A DNA stretch of 64,000 nt from Marvania coccoides (GCA_963854735.1 OY978106.1:186001-250000); one strand, 5' to 3'. Counted from the stretch's first letter, positions 46,168 to 56,952 are shown. Notes: generated from the sequence alone by a model not told the origin. Numbers and translations: made by a program.

Positions 46168-46661
46168 CGTTCTTATGGGATTTTATTTATTTATTTTTAG
46201 ATCGGCACATTAATATTTTTATTGATAACAATCCTTTGAGATGGCGGGAGCCAGGTAATGAAACTCTCGCCAACTTGTGAACGGAGGGCTATCTCAAGTA
46301 ATTGAATGGATTTAATGAACACCAATCCGTGCTCTCGACTTCATTTCAGGAAAGATTTGAATTGCGGTTTTTGCCATCTTTGACGAGCGTGCAGGCTCAT
46401 GCATGCGATTTTACGAGTCTTGGAGAGCAAAACTTTGCTTTAGAAGACGCGGAAGACTTGATCTGACACTACTGGGGAAGCCACATTTTAATTTGAAAAT
46501 CCTTTCATATTTTGTTGAAATACTTTGTAATTTTGCCTGTTTGACAGAGTTCCGGCCACCCATTTAGGTCACCCAGCGTTTGATTGCCCCTAAATGCCTG
46601 CTGGCTCTCTCGTTTAACGCATTTTGCCGTTTCCAACGCCCCCCGAAAAGAACACTCAATT
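46168..46661. promoter_or_regulatory. Divergent intergenic region, EDR2-like / nucleoside hydrolase
   Basis: About 490 bp between two divergent starts. The plus frame upstream of 46662 is open from 46584 but lacks family similarity. Confidence 0.4.
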
Positions 46662-47783
46662 ATGACAACAAAAAAGCCCTTGTGGCTGGATTGCGATCCT
46701 GGACACGACGACGCACTAGCCATCATCATGGCTGGGTGGTCTCCCAAGGTTTCCCTGCTGGGTGTGAGCACCGTGGCAGGCAATCAGAGCATAGACAAGG
46801 TTACCGACAATGCTCTCAGAGTGCTGGAAGCCGCTGGACTGGGCCACGTACCCGTAGTAGCCGGCCAAAGCAAGCCCCTCCTACGGCCCCCGCTGCACTG
46901 CCCCGAAATACATGGAGAGTCTGGGCTGGATGGTCCACTGGGCGGCCCTGTGCTCCCTCCTGCCCCCCGAAGCGCTGCCCCTGGCAAAAAGGCGGTGCTA
47001 GCGATGGCTGCCGCCATCCGAGGCTGGGTGGACGAGCACAAGGGCAGCGCATTTTGCAGCAAGGTGCATCTGGTTGCCACTGGGGCGCTGTCCAACGTTG
47101 CGCTGCTGCTCATGCTGTTTCCAGAGCTTGTGGACCACGTGGAGGTCGTGCTGATGGGCGGGGCGCTGGGGTTGGGCAACACCGGCCCTGTGGCGGAATT
47201 CAACATTCAAACCGACCCTGAAGCGGCGCACGCGGTGTTCGAGTCTGGCGCACTCGTCACGATGGTGCCGCTGGAGGTCACCCACACCGCACTTGTGTCG
47301 CCAGAAGTCATGACACGCATGCGGTCCGCCACCGCCGTCTCTCACCCCTTTTTAGAGCTCGTAGAAGACCTGCTGCTGTTTTTTGCCGACACCTACAAGC
47401 GCGTGTTTCGGTTTGAGCAAGGGCCGCCGCTGCACGACCCTTGCGCCGTGTGCTACGTCATCGCGCCAGAGCTTTTCACGGTGGAACACCTGAGGGTGGA
47501 TGTGGAGACGGCATCGTCGCTGTCGGCTGGGCAGACGGTCGTGGACGTGTGGAGACAGTCGGGGAAGGCGCCCAACGCCACGGTGTGCATGGCCATGGAC
47601 GTTGCCCGGTTCTGGGACGTGATGGTGGCGGCGGTGCACGCTGCAGCCGCGGCATCGCCGCTGGCAGCGCCACCCAAGCTGCTGAGGGGGCCCGAGCCTG
47701 GTCTAGGAGGAGACTTTTATGAAGGAGAGGGACGAGAGGAAGGGGGTGAGGAGGCAGAAGATGATGATTCTTTCTCTTCGTGA
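46662..47783 (+). CDS. Inosine-uridine preferring nucleoside hydrolase
   Basis: Single exon, 373 aa from the ATG at 46662, chosen because 'MTTKKPLWLDCDPGHDDALA' begins directly with the calcium-binding Asp cluster of the family. Other landmarks: 'LLGVSTVAGNQSIDKVTDNA', 'ESGLDGP', 'VLMGGALGLGNTGPVAEFNI' and the final metal ligand in 'PLHDPCAVCYVI'. It hydrolyses uridine/inosine/xanthosine ribosides to base and ribose in pyrimidine and purine salvage (plant URH/NSH family). The C terminus is a Glu/Gly-rich acidic tail. An in-frame ATG at 46584 would give 399 aa. Confidence 0.93.
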   Translation: MTTKKPLWLDCDPGHDDALAIIMAGWSPKVSLLGVSTVAGNQSIDKVTDNALRVLEAAGLGHVPVVAGQSKPLLRPPLHCPEIHGESGLDGPLGGPVLPPAPRSAAPGKKAVLAMAAAIRGWVDEHKGSAFCSKVHLVATGALSNVALLLMLFPELVDHVEVVLMGGALGLGNTGPVAEFNIQTDPEAAHAVFESGALVTMVPLEVTHTALVSPEVMTRMRSATAVSHPFLELVEDLLLFFADTYKRVFRFEQGPPLHDPCAVCYVIAPELFTVEHLRVDVETASSLSAGQTVVDVWRQSGKAPNATVCMAMDVARFWDVMVAAVHAAAAASPLAAPPKLLRGPEPGLGGDFYEGEGREEGGEEAEDDDSFSS

Positions 47784-47989
47784 GATGAAGTGCAGTGTCC
47801 TACTATACTGACACAACATACTACTATACATATTTGCGGCAGCTTCTGTAGAATTTTGTCACCTTATTTTCAACTGTCAGTCAACAAACGCAAAGAAAGG
47901 AAGCAGCCCCACCAACTTTTATTTTTTCGTCGTCATTTTCTGCCACATTCTTATTTTTATTATTTTTAAAATTGTATAAAAGCACAACC

Positions 47990-49431
47990 ATGATGGCAGC
48001 ACCCAAGGTTTTCTTCACCTTTGCACTTTTTTTTGCTGTCGCAGCGGCAGTGCAGCCCATCACTGACTTTTACAAGGGCGAGCTCACCTATTTCGGCGGC
48101 TCTCCCGATGGCATGGACCCTGCCAACCCCAGTTACGGGACCCTAGAGGTGAGAATTGTCAACATGTTTTTACATGTCATGGCTGTCTGACATTAATTTT
48201 TTTCTGCCAAGAGGCCATGAAAACGTGCTGATAATAGTATAACAGCTCTATCAAACATTGAAAACTTGAATAAAAAGCACACTGCATGCATCAATCGCCA
48301 CACTTTTTTATATATAATTGTCAACGACGTCTCCGCTCTGATTTCACCTTCAATTTGCAACTCCCCATTCTGCAGGGATCATGCGGCTACGGCACCGTAG
48401 AGAGAGATGCTTTCCCCTACTTTTCCACCGCTGCGTTCTCGCCCAGCAACGAGTTCTACCAGGCAGGCCCCGTAAACGCGTGTGGTCAATGCTTTCAAAT
48501 TCAATGCGAGGACCCTCGATCTGGCGCTTGCAAAACCGACACCGCCGGCAAGCCGCTTTCCGTCCTCGTGATGATCACCGACGAGTGCCCCGAGTGCGAG
48601 GCTGACCATCTCGACGCCCAGGCCCTGGCCTTTGCTAAGATCGCTGACCCCGCCGTTGGCCGTATTAAAATTCAGTGAGTTTGATTAAACACAGTCTTTC
48701 TGCCCTTTTCCTTCTCCACAAAACCTTGAAAACCTTGAAACCTTGAATTAACAAATCATTTTTCTTTCTTCTCCATTATTTTTCTCCGTAGGTACCGCCG
48801 CGTCGAGTGCGCCATTCCAGGCGACATGAAGGTCTCCGTCACCGATTTTGTCGGCTCTGGAGGCTGGATCCGCCTCACCGTCGAAGACACGGGAGGGCGC
48901 GGCGCCGTCCAACAAGTCTTCGTCAAAGGCTCCAACGAGGAAAACTGGCGCGCGATGGACAACCAATGGGGCGCCGCGTGGGAGACAGGTTCCGCACCTC
49001 AGCCGCCCCTCGATTTCAAGTTCACCTGCGACGACAGCTCCGAGGTGCTGACCGAGGACGTCATTCGCCAGAACGGGGGCATCTCCGGCGGCCTCGAGTC
49101 CCCAGTCCAGTTCTCCACTGGCGCCCAGTTCGACATCGCCGACCCCGCCGTGCAGACCGTCCAAGCATTCGACGGCAACAGCGACCCCATGCTGGTGACC
49201 TCCTCCACCCCTGGCGCCACCGACAACGGCACCTCTCCCTCCGTCTCCTCATCCTCAAGCTCCGGCATCTGCACCGACATCCAGCCCGAGGGCGACTACT
49301 CCTGCGAGCAGCAAAAGTCCTTTGGCAAGTGCGGAGAGACCTTCATGCAGGGCAAGTGCGACACCACCTGCGGACGCTGCACCAGCAACTCTTCTTCTTT
49401 GGGCGGGCGCAAGCTCCTCCGTCAGCGATGA
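47990..49431 (+). CDS. Expansin-like protein with C-terminal ShK domain
   Basis: Three exons (47990-48148, 48376-48674, 48792-49431), 365 aa, secreted ('APKVFFTFALFFAVAAAVQP'). The double-psi beta-barrel is read in 'FYKGELTYFGG', 'GSCGYGTVERDAFPYF', 'NACGQCFQIQCED', 'MITDECPECEADHLDAQALA' and 'IKIQYRRVEC'; the conserved Asp after 'MIT' is present. The expansin beta-sandwich follows ('WIRLTVEDTGGRGAVQQVFV', 'MDNQWGAAWE'). After a Ser/Thr-rich linker comes a six-cysteine ShK module ('CTDIQPEGDYSCEQQ', 'CGETFMQGKCDTTCGRC'). Expansins loosen cell walls without hydrolysis (family knowledge). Introns 1 and 2 are typical; intron 2 holds CCTTGAAA octamers. Confidence 0.92.
48719..48747 (+). repeat. 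CCTTGAAA octamer run in expansin intron 2
   Basis: Three imperfect copies of the same octamer that ends family A at 10.65 kb. No family A core is attached here. Confidence 0.75.
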
Positions 49432-49974
49432 CTGCAGTGAAATATATAAAATTTAAAGAGAAACTATTGTGCATTCTTCCCGCCCCCCCCTTTTCCCCCT
49501 TTTTTTAATTCTGTACCCATTTATCCCATTTCATTCTTCCCTGTCCTTCCACCATTCAGAATTTTTTCCCTGGTCCCTTTTCTTCGTGTGGACGTACTCC
49601 TTGCCTCCTTTGCAATTATTTCTGTGGCAATCCTTTAAATATTTCCCCCGCCCTCATTTTCTGACTCGCTCCTTTCTGCTGACTGACATGGTATCATCCT
49701 ATCTTTCAATAATTGTACATTTACTATTAATGAATATGTAGTGGAACAAAATATATATAGTGGGGTTAAGGGGAAAAAAACATAACAACTGAAAAACATT
49801 CTGAAAAACCTTGAAACCTTGTGCATTACATACATACATACATTACAGGTTTAAAGTCCGCACAAAGAAGCAAGGCAACATAGCAGACTGGCACCGAAGT
49901 GCAAGCAGAAATAAGAATAATAAATTGATGAATGAAAATGATAATAAAGAAAGAATTGTTGTGTTTTTCTGTGT
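49432..49974. other. Intergenic, downstream of expansin
   Basis: C/T-rich 3' region (49475-49680), then AT-rich DNA. A CCTTGAAA octamer pair lies at 49804-49820, followed by CATA repeats. Confidence 0.6.
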
Positions 49975-50215
49975 ATTCAAGGTTTCAAGGTTTTTACAAT
50001 GGTTTAACGTCTCCTACTGAGGAGCGACCTCAGTCTCCTATAGAGATCCGCAAGGCGACGTGCCACAAACCCCGCCACAGTAAGGCAGAGCCGCCCCTCC
50101 TCCGTCGGATCAATCCCAGTTAATAGGCTCTGGCCCCTGCCCCCGAGTCCCCGACTGCGCGACCGACATAAAAAAACAGGTGCAAGACAGGCACAGGTGC
50201 ATGCAGAAATGCAAA
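49975..50215 (+). repeat. Dispersed repeat family A, copy 3, with inverted octamers at its left end
   Basis: Starts with 'TTCAAGGTTTCAAGG' (reverse complement of the octamer). Then come 'GTCTCCTACTGAGGAGCGAC', 'CTATAGAGATCCGCAAGGCG', 'ACGTGCCACAAACCCC', 'GCCACAGTAAGGCAGAG', 'GGATCAATCCCAGTTAATAG', 'GGCCCCTGCC' and 'CAGGTGCATGCA'. Orientation is opposite to the 10.5 kb copy, with the octamers at the same end of the element. Confidence 0.75.
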
Positions 50216-50599
50216 TCATGCACAGAAATGCAAATCATGCAAGACGCTCCGGACTGCGAGATACGCGAACCCTCCGGTCAAGGTACAGCTCGGGCAAGCT
50301 GAGACGCCCCAGCCCCCTCTCGTCCACAGTGGTCACCCAACCCCTGGCATATAGGGTTTTTGATGTACTACCCGGTATGGTCACTTCAAATGTGCCACCC
50401 TGCCTTTTGTAAACCGTATGTTTTTCTGCATGTTTTTCGGTGTGTTTGTATGTTTTTTTTGCATGTTTTCAGTGTGTGTTTGTATGGTTTTCCTTGTGTA
50501 TTTTCGCTCGACTAGTAGTAAAAAAATCACTCCACTAGTAAAAATTAAAATAACACTCAAACTTAAATAATGAATTAATACTAAAGAGGCGACGCCGCG
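50216..50599. other. Intergenic, Nudix 3' side
   Basis: Contains a partly duplicated CAGAAATGCAAATCATGC (about 50203-50242) and TG-rich units (GCATGTTTTTC, GTGTGTTTGTATG) repeated at about 50418-50490. No gene seen. Confidence 0.55.
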
Positions 50600-51367
50600 C
50601 TAAACCTTCCTCTCCTGCTGCTCCTCCAAAAACTCAAAGGCCCACCAGCAGGTGGACACCGACGGCAGCAGCATCTCTCCGCTGCGCATGATTTCCTTGA
50701 GCTGCGGAATGCTGACGCGCATCATCTCAATGTACTCCTCCACGTCGCGGCTGCCAGGCTGCTCGTCGTGCTCGGGGGCCATCACGATGAAGGGCGTGAA
50801 TCTGTTGCAGCACCACTTGACCTCGGGCACGCCCACCCCTGGCGCCAGCAGCCGCGTCAGCTGCCCGCCCTTCAGGTGGGCCTCCTCCGACAGCTCCGCC
50901 ATGGCGCACTGCTCGTAGTCGGCGTGCTTCTTGGGGTCGAACCCGCCGGTGGGCAACACGTACACCATGCCGTTGGTGCCTTGGCAAAACTCTCGAATCA
51001 GCGAGACCTCGCCGTCGCGCCACCGCCCAGAGGCCGCTGGGTGGAAGGGAAAGGTCACGCAAAAGTGAAAGTTGGCTTTTGGGTGGCCGATGACGTCGTA
51101 CTCGTACACGGGTCCCTCTGGGTGGTCGGCGGTGGGCGGGAAGCGGATGGAGCGGTTGTAAAAGGTGATGTAGCGCTGGAACTCCACCGCCTCCTTCTCG
51201 ATCGTGAACACCGGGTCAGATGTGGCGGCGCTGGCGCGAGTCATGGTCGTTCTGGCTAGTGGGTAGCGGGCATTCCAAGCAAGATCTGAGAGGAGATGTT
51301 TGGCAGCAACAGCTCGGAATCTGAGGGCGCACGCGGGTGTGGGGAGCATAGGGAAGGTCCAGGTCAC
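50600..51367 (-). CDS. Nudix-like hydrolase
   Basis: Single exon, 255 aa from 51367 or 214 aa from the internal ATG at 51244. The first 41 residues ('RFRAVAAKHLLSDLAWNARY') could be an organelle leader. The Nudix box region reads 'LPTGGFDPKKHADYEQCAMA' then 'ELSEEAHLKGGQL'. This keeps the leading Gly and the catalytic Glu pair, but the Arg normally before the EUxEE core is Ala. Upstream 'YEYDVIGHPKANFHFCVTFP' is a typical preceding strand pair. The substrate is unknown. Confidence 0.68.
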   Translation of the reverse strand: MTWTFPMLPTPACALRFRAVAAKHLLSDLAWNARYPLARTTMTRASAATSDPVFTIEKEAVEFQRYITFYNRSIRFPPTADHPEGPVYEYDVIGHPKANFHFCVTFPFHPAASGRWRDGEVSLIREFCQGTNGMVYVLPTGGFDPKKHADYEQCAMAELSEEAHLKGGQLTRLLAPGVGVPEVKWCCNRFTPFIVMAPEHDEQPGSRDVEEYIEMMRVSIPQLKEIMRSGEMLLPSVSTCWWAFEFLEEQQERKV

Positions 51368-51711
51368 GGTACTGAGTCATTGAGAGAATTGGAGCCAAGA
51401 ATCCTTTCAACGACCTATTTCCAGTTTCCGCGCGTAATCAATCAATCAATCAATGTTTCCATTTATCAGCCCTCAGCTCGCCTCTTTGCGCGTTTGTTAG
51501 ATCGATCTCTTGTTGCCTGGTTTGATTAAGCCTGCCCGCCCCACACCCGCCCTGCCTCCCTTCACCTTCATCCGACTCAACAAAACCCTCCTCCTGACTA
51601 AAACGTGAGCCGCCAGCCCGATTCAAATGCCCATTCCCGTTCCGTTGGCTTGATTTTCATACCCCATATTTGATTGATTTTCCCCGGGCGTTAATTCCGC
51701 AGCCAGGCGCC
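51368..51711. promoter_or_regulatory. Divergent region, Nudix / mitochondrial carrier
   Basis: 344 bp between divergent starts, with tandem ATCA units near 51437-51452. No specific site recognised. Confidence 0.4.
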
Positions 51712-52798
51712 ATGTCTCAGAACAAGGAGATCAACCCTCCATCACAAGTGTGGCAGGCCGTCAAGCCTTTTATGAACGGTGGTCTGTCCGGCATGGCATC
51801 CACCTGCATCATCCAGCCCGTGGACATGATCAAGGTCCGGCTGCAACTGGGTGAAACTGGAGGTCCGGTGAGTCAACACATTGACATTGACAAATTACAT
51901 GGGTCGAAAGTAGGCTGCCGGGAGAGGGAGCCAGCTACACAGGCGCTGGAGCTCGGCGCACGCAGTTGATTGGGTTGGGTCCAAATAAATTAAAACTTCG
52001 GATATGCTCCTGACCGAAAATTCCCCTGCCGCCATTTTGTCACAGTTCGGGGTGGCTACCAAGCTGATCAAGACCCAGGGCGTGGGCGCCCTGTACAAGG
52101 GACTCAGCGCAGGTCTGGTGCGCCAGGCCACCTACACCACCGCCCGCATGGGCATCTACAACAACCTTTCCAACTACGCCATTGCTTACAACGAGGGCAA
52201 GCCCGTGCCGCTGTGGCAGAAGGCTGCCTGCGGCCTGGGTGCCGGTGGTCTGGGCGCCCTGATCGGCAACCCCGCCGATCTGTGCCTGCTGCGCATGCAG
52301 GCCGACACCACCCTCCCCATGGAGCAGCGCCGCAATTACAAGGGCGTGTTTGATGCCTTTGTGCGTGTGTTCCGCGAGGAGGGCGCTGCCGGCCTGTTCA
52401 CCGGTGCCACTCCCACCGTGGTGCGCGCCATGGCGCTCAACATGGGCATGCTTGCGTCGAACGACCAGGCCAAGGAGATCCTGGAGGGCATGGGCTTTGC
52501 CAAGACCAGCAACGTCAACGTTCTGGGCGCTGCCTCCTTCGCCGGTATCGTCGCGGCCGTCTGCAGTCTGCCGTTTGACTACGTCAAGACGCAGCTGCAG
52601 AAGATGAAGCCCGACGCCAACGGAAAGCTGCCGTACACTGGAGCCATCGACTGCGCGCTCAAGACGCTGAAGGAGGGCGGGCCGCTCAAGTTCTACACCG
52701 GGCTGCCCACCTACATGGTGCGAATCAGCCCTCACGCCACTCTCACCCTGGTGATTCTGAACCAATTGCCCAAGTGGCAGGCCAAGATCGGGCTTTGA
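51712..52798 (+). CDS. Mitochondrial 2-oxoglutarate/malate carrier
   Basis: Two exons (51712-51867 and 52046-52798), 302 aa. Three carrier repeats with signatures 'PVDMIKVRLQLGE', 'PADLCLLRMQADTTLP' and 'PFDYVKTQLQKMKPDANGKL'. The middle 'RMQAD' and the matrix-facing 'QRRNYKGVFDAFVRVFREEG' match the oxoglutarate/malate-dicarboxylate subfamily of plants and animals. It exchanges 2-oxoglutarate for malate across the inner membrane. Exons are strongly GC-biased at third positions, suggesting high expression. Confidence 0.93.
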
Positions 52799-52990
52799 GG
52801 GAACTTCGGCAGCCTATTTTCTTCGTGTTCAAAACGATAGCCTGCTTTTATGATAATTGATGAAATTTCTTTTCCTTTATGTTTTCTTCATGTTTTTTTT
52901 TTACTTCAACCCAGCAAAACCATTTTTTTGAGTTCACGCCGGCACCCCCCTTTCTGTTTTTCGTTCGTAGATGAAATATTTCATTAAAAA

Positions 52991-53000
<10 letters not shown>

Positions 53001-53051
<51 letters not shown>
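53001..53051. repeat. (TA)n microsatellite, about 24 copies, preceded by (CA)n
   Basis: An ACACAC stretch runs into an uninterrupted TA run in the short gap between the carrier and the LPAAT 3' ends. Confidence 0.95.
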
Positions 53052-53053
<2 letters not shown>

Positions 53054-53096
53054 CCGTCACACTGGTCAGTTATCTCTCACCAAAAAAGAAAATCAC

Positions 53097-54206
53097 CTAC
53101 TCCTCCGAGCTCATCTCCGGCGCGATGGCAGGCCCGGCGATCTTCTCTGGGGGCAGCGACGATGTCACGGCTGCGTACGCAGCGTCCATCATCACGTCAG
53201 CGCTCGCAGGCGCCACTGCCGGATGAATCACCACCTCCACCTTGCCAGGGAACAGCAGGTACTCCCTCGCGTTAGGCATCAGGTCCCCAGTGCCCACCAG
53301 CGTGATGGGAACCACGGGCACCTTGGCCTTGGCGGCCACCGAGAAAGCGCCCTTTTTGAACTCGTGCATTTTGCCGTCCTTGCTGCGGGTGCCCTCGGGG
53401 AAGAACAGCACCGAGGCACCTTGCTTCAGCAGCTCCCCGCAGGCCTTGAGGCACTCCAGTTGGGAGCGGCGGTCCACCCTGTTGATCATAACGTGGCCAG
53501 TCAGAAACATGCTCCAGCCGATGATGGGGATCAGAAAATTGGAGGTCTTGGAGATGAACTTGAAGTCGCGATTGAGGTGGAACAGGGTGTAGATGTCCAA
53601 GAAACTGAGGTGGTTGGACACGAAGACCGCAGGCTGGTTGGAGGGCGGCAGGTTTTCCAGGCCCGAGATTTTGACGGGGTAGAAGAACAGCGTGGACAAC
53701 TTGGCCCAGATGTTGTTCACCACGTGCTCACCTCGTCTCCTGAACTTGTCCATGACCATCACCAGCGGGTAAATGCCCAGCATCACCAGGAACAGTGGGG
53801 TGGCAAACGCAAAGGTGGTGAGGTAAAACAGCAGGGCGCGCACGCCAGCCAGCCATTTGGGGAAGCCTGTGGTAAACCAGGGCAAATATATTGTTAGTAA
53901 CCTATAGTAGCAACAATTGCAAATTGCTTAATCTGTACCTCGAGAGGCGGCAGGCGGTGCCTGCGGCGGAACAGCTGCTGAGCTGCCGTCACCCTGGGGC
54001 AGGGGAGCAGAAGCTGCTGCTGCTGAGGCGGTGCACACCAAGGGGTGACGGGCGCGCGGCATCGCTGCTGCTGTTCCCAGCCGCGGCAGTCTTGAAACAA
54101 CCGCTGTTTGCGTCGGGCGCAGCGCCTGCAGCCCTGGCGCCGGGCAGCGGCGAACGGCGGACGTGGCGGCCTGGCGACACGCAATCCCCCCCGTATTTTT
54201 CAGCAT
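53097..54206 (-). CDS. Plastid lysophosphatidate acyltransferase (1-acyl-sn-glycerol-3-phosphate acyltransferase)
   Basis: Two exons (54206-53939 and 53866-53097), 345 aa. Exon 1 encodes a Ser/Ala/Arg-rich plastid transit peptide ('RHPLVCTASAAAASAPLPQG'). Exon 2 gives a hydrophobic anchor ('ALLFYLTTFAFATPLFLVML') and the PlsC domain, with 'VSNHLSFLDIYTLF' (HX4D) and 'VLFFPEGTRSKDGKMHEFKK' as the catalytic and binding blocks, then 'VPVVPITLVGTGDLMP'. This resembles plant ATS2/LPAT1, the second acylation of plastid glycerolipid synthesis. Confidence 0.93.
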
Positions 54207-54579
54207 TTCCTCCGTTTCGCGAACAAGTACAATAATAAAGTCGAAGCAAAAAGATGTATTTGTAAGATGAGAAGTTTGGGCAAGATTGCGATGATCGGCA
54301 GCTGTTCTCGATTCTGGGCAATGTACTTAGATTTTTTTCCGAGTGCACTGTGCCCGCGAATGCGACAAGAATGAAAGATTAGATTTTTTGGGAGAGCAGG
54401 CCCAGCATGCTTTTGATTTTGATTTTGCTGAAGTCTGGTTTTATAGAGGACCATGCCCCCTAGCTATTGGCCGATAGGGAAACAAAATAAACATTCCCAG
54501 CTGTCTGCTAACTGCTGGCTACTTAATTTACAGGAGAGGCTGAAAAATATGGGGGAACCTGTCATCCTACAATATTTTC

Positions 54580-54660
54580 TCTCGATAGACAACCAATGGG
54601 GTGCCGTCTGGGAGCAGCAGCTCCTGTTTTTCTGGCGGCGCAAGCTTCCGTCATCGGCTC
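54580..54660 (+). pseudogene. Relic fragment of the expansin-like gene
   Basis: The plus strand reads 'GACAACCAATGGGGTGCCGT' and 'CTGGGAG', matching the expansin segment at 48958 (peptide DNQWGA-WE). After a short gap 'GGCGGCGCAAGCT' and 'TCCGTCA' match the expansin 3' end near 49405 (RKLLRQR). About 430 bp of the gene between the two pieces is missing. The remainder of 54207-54692 shows no gene. Confidence 0.5.
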
Positions 54661-54692
54661 CTCAAAAAAGTAGAGAAGAAAGGAGAGGAAAT

Positions 54693-56493
54693 TCATATCT
54701 GCAACTGGAAGCCATCAATGTACGCCGCTCTGCGCTCGCGGATGGCAGCAGCAATGCCCTGTGCATCGAGCACTCCCACGTCCGTCACTACTGCCTTCAT
54801 CAGCTCTAGCGGCGTCCTCTCAAAATAAACGTTCCGCACCACCGCCACGGCTTCCAAAGCCGTTCCCTGCTGCCTCCACCCCGCCATAACCTCAGTCGCA
54901 TCGTTCTCCTCTACCCCTTCATCTCCTTGCTTCTCAACTCCTGGGGCTTGGTGCGCCAGCGCCGCCAGCGGCCCTGGAGACACCTTGCTTAAATCCGCCA
55001 ACACATAGACAGGAACGCCGGCTGTCTGCGCCGCCAGTGCCAGCAGATGCGTGCCCACCTTGTTGTGCACGCCTTTTTCCGTCACAGTATCTGCCCCCAC
55101 CAACACCAGGTCCGCCTCGCCCATAAAAACAGCCGCCTGCGCGTCCGTAATGACAACAACGTCTGCGCCTGCTGTGGCCCAGGCGGCTGCGGCGTCCACT
55201 CCCTCGTACAGCGGGCGGGACTCGCAAACTATGGCATTGACGCGCTTCCCAGCACGTAGTGCTGCCTCTATCGCGGCTGTCACGCTGGAAGATTTAGAAA
55301 TTGTTATCAGTGTGATGCCATCTGGGAGCAGGAAGGCAGCGCGGCGCTGCAGCTGCACGTTGGAGGCAGCTATTTTCATTCGAACCAGCGCAATGGCCTG
55401 CCCAGCAGCCACGCAGACTTCTCTCAAACTGCACTCAAACGGTCCCGCTCGGTTGTGCAAATCGCGGTGCGTCAGCGCCAGCACATCTGCTGCTGCATTG
55501 GCCAGAGCCGCCATGCCGGACCTCACTGTTGCCAGGTGGTATCCGTAATCTCGCAGCGCCTCCAGCACAGGACGGCCTTCGCTCTCTGAGGAAAAAGAAG
55601 TTCGCCACCATGTCACCTCCTCTTCCATAGCGTTCAGTACCCAGGCCGCAAGCTCAGCAGCGCCATGTGAGCGGTCGTTTGCAAGTGCCTGCACCGCCGC
55701 TTCTTGGCCCGGCCGCATCACCAGTCTATTTAACGTTTCCATCAGCTGAGGCACGGTTTGAAGGGAATTAAGGGCTGCAGGGGGGAAGAACTGTGCATCG
55801 ACATTCTCCCAGTTCAGCTTGGGGGGAGTGGAGGCTGCAGCCGTGGTCAGCTCGAACAGAAACGGGTGAACAGCATAATGAAAGGGGCCTTGGTCGACAT
55901 AAAGCGGTCTCCCTTGCCTGATGAGCGTGACCTGCTCTTGACAGTATCCCACCTCCTCCAGAATCTGCAAGACGATGACAATTCTGTTATAAAGTGGCGG
56001 GAGGGAGTAATAGTGGAGCAGGGACCGGTCGACCCCCAGCTTCAAAAGGGTGGGGATCGCATGTCTACATGCGGAAAACATGATGCTGGAAGGAGTTGTT
56101 GATGTGGCTCACCTCCTGCTGCGCCCGCCACACCAACGATTCTGCGTCTGTCTCAACACCACCGCTGATGCCGCCCCAACACAGTTGAAAAGTTCGAACT
56201 TTCGCACTGCGCTTCACCAGCAAGACAGAATCCTCGCCTGGCCTGCGCACAAACGCAGTGACCACGTCTCTGCGCCCCTTGGTTGTTCTCTGAGGCCAGG
56301 TTTCGGGGATTTCAGCAGCAGCAGCGGCAGCAGGGCTTTGTCTCGGAAGGGCGGTGCCGCCTTGTTCCGCTCCCACACTAGGTATCGACATGTCTACAAC
56401 TTGTCTGAAATGAGCCAGCCTTCGTTGCGCAGGCGCAAAAAGTGATCTATTCAAAATGAAGGGAATGCTAGGCAGAACGCTGCACCCTGGCAT
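54693..56493 (-). CDS. Nudix hydrolase fused to an eIF2B-alpha-like domain
   Basis: Two exons (56493-56113 and 55964-54693), 550 aa. The N-terminal Nudix domain (about 75-160) contains 'DVVTAFVRRPGEDSVLLVKR', 'FQLCWGGISGGVETDAESL', and across the splice 'WRAQQEILEEVGY', an intact Nudix box. The C-terminal 380 residues have the IF-2B fold: 'YGYHLATVRSGMAALANAAA', 'ITLITISKSSSVTAAIEAAL', 'VNAIVCESRPLYEGVDAAAA', 'ADLVLVGADTVTEKGVHNKV' and 'GTHLLALAAQTAGVPVYVLA'. IF-2B relatives include eIF2B regulatory subunits and sugar-phosphate isomerases (MTR-1-P, ribose-1,5-P2). The Ser-Arg 'CESRP' element fits that wider family. A start at 56391 ('MSIPSVG') is possible. Confidence 0.85.
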
Positions 56494-56952
56494 CTCATTG
56501 AGATTATGATTTTGGAATTTTTTTATATTTAAATTTTATTTGAGGTTTTTTTAATTATTAATAATGTGAAAACAACAAAAGCATTTTGAACGAGGCGCAA
56601 GCGCCTTCAGACGCGCCATTTCTTTCTTTTGGACGTAAAGAAAGAAAAACTATGCGCTCCAACAGAACATCAGGGTTCATGAGCTGGAATTTCGTTTAAG
56701 CTGCGAGGCCTCGGTACCCGAAGAACGTCCGTCGATTCTTTGTCTCGTTGTCAACATTTCCCCCTCAAATTTTATCTATTTTTGTAGGCGGCTCGCTATT
56801 TGGTATTCGGTTTGCGTTTTCGCCTAGAACCAAACTCCATTTCCCGCTAGCAGGGCCATATTTTTTACAAACTGATTAAACAAAAAACACTGTTTCAACA
56901 GTGCAAATTCAGAGGAACATTTTTTTAAATTCTAAGCTCATCATTCCTATTC
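56494..56952. other. Intergenic, Nudix-IF2B 5' side to SCaMC 3' side
   Basis: About 460 bp with a small GC palindrome (AGGCGCAAGCGCCT, about 56593-56606). No gene seen. Confidence 0.5.

Noticed and set aside
47971..47989. TATAAAA just before the expansin start codon
   Set aside because: Only about 12 bp from the ATG, too close to act as a TATA box for that start; probably chance in AT-rich leader.
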